The notes beneath the pieces were generated by a model. The model searched no databases. It worked only from the letters and a program-made list of their open reading frames with translations, and was not told where the DNA came from. The translations under genes were made by a program, and so were the position numbers. Positions 62,205 to 64,000 of a stretch of 64,000 nt of DNA are shown here, one piece after another; the stretch's first letter is position 1, and each line of letters begins with the position of its first letter. The DNA is taken from the NCBI RefSeq assembly GCF_900496995.4, contig NC_044005.1:25921363-25985362 (forward strand), read 5' to 3'. The stretch is from Aquila chrysaetos chrysaetos. Lineage: Eukaryota; Chordata; Aves; Accipitriformes; Accipitridae.

Positions 62205-63325
62205 TACCACACAACATCCTTGTCTCTAAATTGGAGGACATGGATTTGACAGATGGACCACTCGGTGGATAAGGAATTGGCTGGATGGTTGCACTCAAAG
62301 AGTTGCGGTCAATGGCTCGATGTCTGAGTGGAGACCAGTGACGAATGGTGTTCCTCAGGGGTCAGTATTGGGACCGGCGCTGTTTAATGTCTTTGTCGGT
62401 GACATGGACAGTGGGATTGAGCGCGCCCTCAGCAAGTTTGCCAATGACACCAAGCTGTGTGGTGCAGTTGACACACTGGAGGGAAGGGATGCCATTCAGA
62501 GGTACCTCGACAGGCTTGAGAGGTGGGCCCGTGTGAACCTCCCGAAGTTCAACAAGGCCAAGTGCAAGGTCCTGCACATGGGTCGGGGCAATACCAAGCA
62601 CAAATACAGGCTGGGCAATGAGTGGATTGAGAGCAGCCCTGTGGAGAAAGACTTGGGCGTGTTGGTAGATGAAAAACTGAACATGACCCAGCAATGTGTG
62701 TTTGCAGTCCAGAAAGCCAACCGTATCCTGGGCTGCATCAAAAGAAGCATGACCAGCAGGTCGAGGGAGGTGGTTCTCCCCCTCTACTCTGCTCTCGTGA
62801 GACCCCACCTGGAGTACTGCATTCAGCTCTGGGGCCCCCAACATAAGAAAGACATGGACCTGTTGGAGCAGGTCCAGAGGAGGGCCACAAAGATGATCAC
62901 AGGGCTGGAGCACCTCTCCTATGAGGACAGGCTGAGAGAGTTGAGGTTGTTTAGCCTGGAGAAGAGAAAGCTCCAGGGATACCTTATAGCAGCCTTCCAG
63001 TACCTAAAGGGAGCCTACAGGAAAGATGGGGAGGGACTCTTTATCAGGGAATGTAATGATAGGACGAGGGGTAACGGTTTTAAACTGAAAGAGGGTAGAT
63101 TTAGATTAGATGTAAAGAAGAAGTTCTTCGCTGTGAGGGTGGTGAGGCACTGGAACATGTTGCCCAGAGAGGCTGTGGATGCCCCCGCCCTGGAAGTGTT
63201 CAAGGCCAGGTTGGATGGGGCTTTGAGCAACCTGGTCTAGTCGAAGGTGTTCCTGCCTTCAGGCAGAGGGGTTGGAACTAGATGATCTTTAAGGTCCCTT
63301 CCAACCCAAACCATTTCTATGAATT
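62205..63325 (+). mobile_element. CR1 LINE, 5'-truncated, relatively young
   Basis: Begins within ORF2 at 'cacaacatccttgtctctaa', runs through the reverse-transcriptase palm and C-terminal region, and ends with 'gatgatctttaaggtccctt' + 'ccaaccc...tttctatgaa', the avian CR1 3' end. One frame stays open from near 62240 to the natural stop TAG at 63238-63240, with landmarks [60 protein letters not shown] and [22 protein letters not shown] frame break occurs near 62236. The RT motif FADD is changed to FAND. Lacking the N-terminal part, it cannot move by itself. Confidence 0.96.
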
Positions 63326-64000
63326 TACAAACTAAACACAATGAAACCAATGAATTTGTCAGAGACTTTATTTTCAAATAGCTGCACTAGAGATTGATAT
63401 TCAGAACAAACCTCTTTCTTATTGAAGAAAGAAATTTGTAAAATTGTAAATGATTTAGAAAAATCTTAAAGATAGGTTCACAAAATTTGTTTTAAAGAGA
63501 TTAATTTTTGACAGGTTATCAAATTCGGGACATTTTTAGGCTCCTTGGACCTTGCCCAATATGGCAGATCCATTTCCAGTGTTTGTCATTCCAGGGCACA
63601 GAAATTACCTTTATACTATAGAGAAACATGCTGTTATGGGGATGGTGTTGAAAACCTTTCCCTAAGGGGTCCAGAAGGGACACAGTTCTTAGCTTGAAAA
63701 CATGAGTCTTTCAAGCCTTTCCACTAAAACCTAAAAAACTTGATGTTCTCCTAAAAGATCATGTAGGTGTGGCCAGTACAGCTTCTTTTCCTTTAATCTT
63801 TCAAAGGAGGAATTCTCTTCTAAAACGAGACTAGAAAAAGCTGTAGGGAAACCATGGCAGCCTCCTTCGCTTATAGGTGTTTTTTAGTTTCCTCCTCCCT
63901 TCCATGGGAGGAATGTACCTCCTTCTCCCCTCTACCCCTGCTTTCTTATTTTATGGCCTCCCCTACTAAGAAGAGAGTTTTCATCTCTTCTTTCTAGCAG
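63326..64000. other. Non-coding DNA at right end
   Basis: No gene or recognisable repeat was seen. By human synteny IRF2BPL would lie further right, outside the window. Confidence 0.5.

Noticed and set aside
62320-63240. 306-codon open frame as a host gene
   Set aside because: It is the C-terminal part of CR1 ORF2 ([21 protein letters not shown]), followed by the CR1 3' end.
1-64000. CRISPR arrays, operons, bacterial insertion sequences, tRNA or rRNA genes, LTR retroviruses
   Set aside because: No spaced identical repeats, cloverleaf boxes, LTR pairs or retroviral gag/pol/env-like frames were recognised. The sequence is a vertebrate nuclear region.

Overview
This is a vertebrate nuclear window, almost certainly from a bird. 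The two best-preserved repeats, a minus-strand copy near 20.6-21.3 kb and a plus-strand copy near 62.2-63.3 kb, are CR1 LINEs with the usual avian 3' end (gatgatcttt-aaggtccctt-ccaac followed by ATTCTATGA-like units). The genes have introns with GT/AG junctions and CpG-island promoters, and non-coding DNA is AT-rich and gene-poor.

Two protein-coding genes can be supported, and they converge. ZDHHC22 (+ strand) has a CpG island at about 4.4-5.9 kb, two coding exons (5963-6524 and 10810-11075; 275 aa) and a probable 3' UTR to about 12.85 kb. CIPC, the CLOCK-interacting pacemaker (- strand), has a CpG-island promoter at about 39.25-40.15 kb and a probable non-coding first exon ending at 39717. 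Its three coding exons are 36566-36632, 35495-35664 and 31116-31991 (370 aa), and its 3' UTR probably runs to about 27.54 kb. From memory, this convergent pair matches human 14q24.3, where TMEM63C lies beyond ZDHHC22 and IRF2BPL beyond CIPC. Neither flanking gene is visible here.

Layout. 1-4.3 kb: non-coding, with a 320-nt pure pyrimidine tract and a G22 run. 4.3-12.9 kb: ZDHHC22, with a GGGGCC repeat in its CpG island. 12.9-27.5 kb: intergenic, with a CR1 copy apparently inserted into an older SINE/L2-like relic. 27.5-40.2 kb: CIPC. 40.2-64 kb: a gene desert with three decayed CR1/L3-like LINE copies (about 50.5-52.4, 56.0-57.5 and 59.0-60.5 kb), all on the + strand, and a younger CR1 at the right end.

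The two genes share no obvious pathway: one is a membrane protein acyltransferase and the other a nuclear circadian repressor. I saw no RNA gene, LTR retrovirus, CRISPR array or novel multi-gene system. The observations most worth checking are the 5' end of CIPC (an upstream ORF ending 5 nt before the start, with an in-frame stop upstream), the GGGGCC tract in the ZDHHC22 CpG island, and the divergent zinc-binding domain of ZDHHC22. Identifications rest on recognition of the translated sequence; no search was run.
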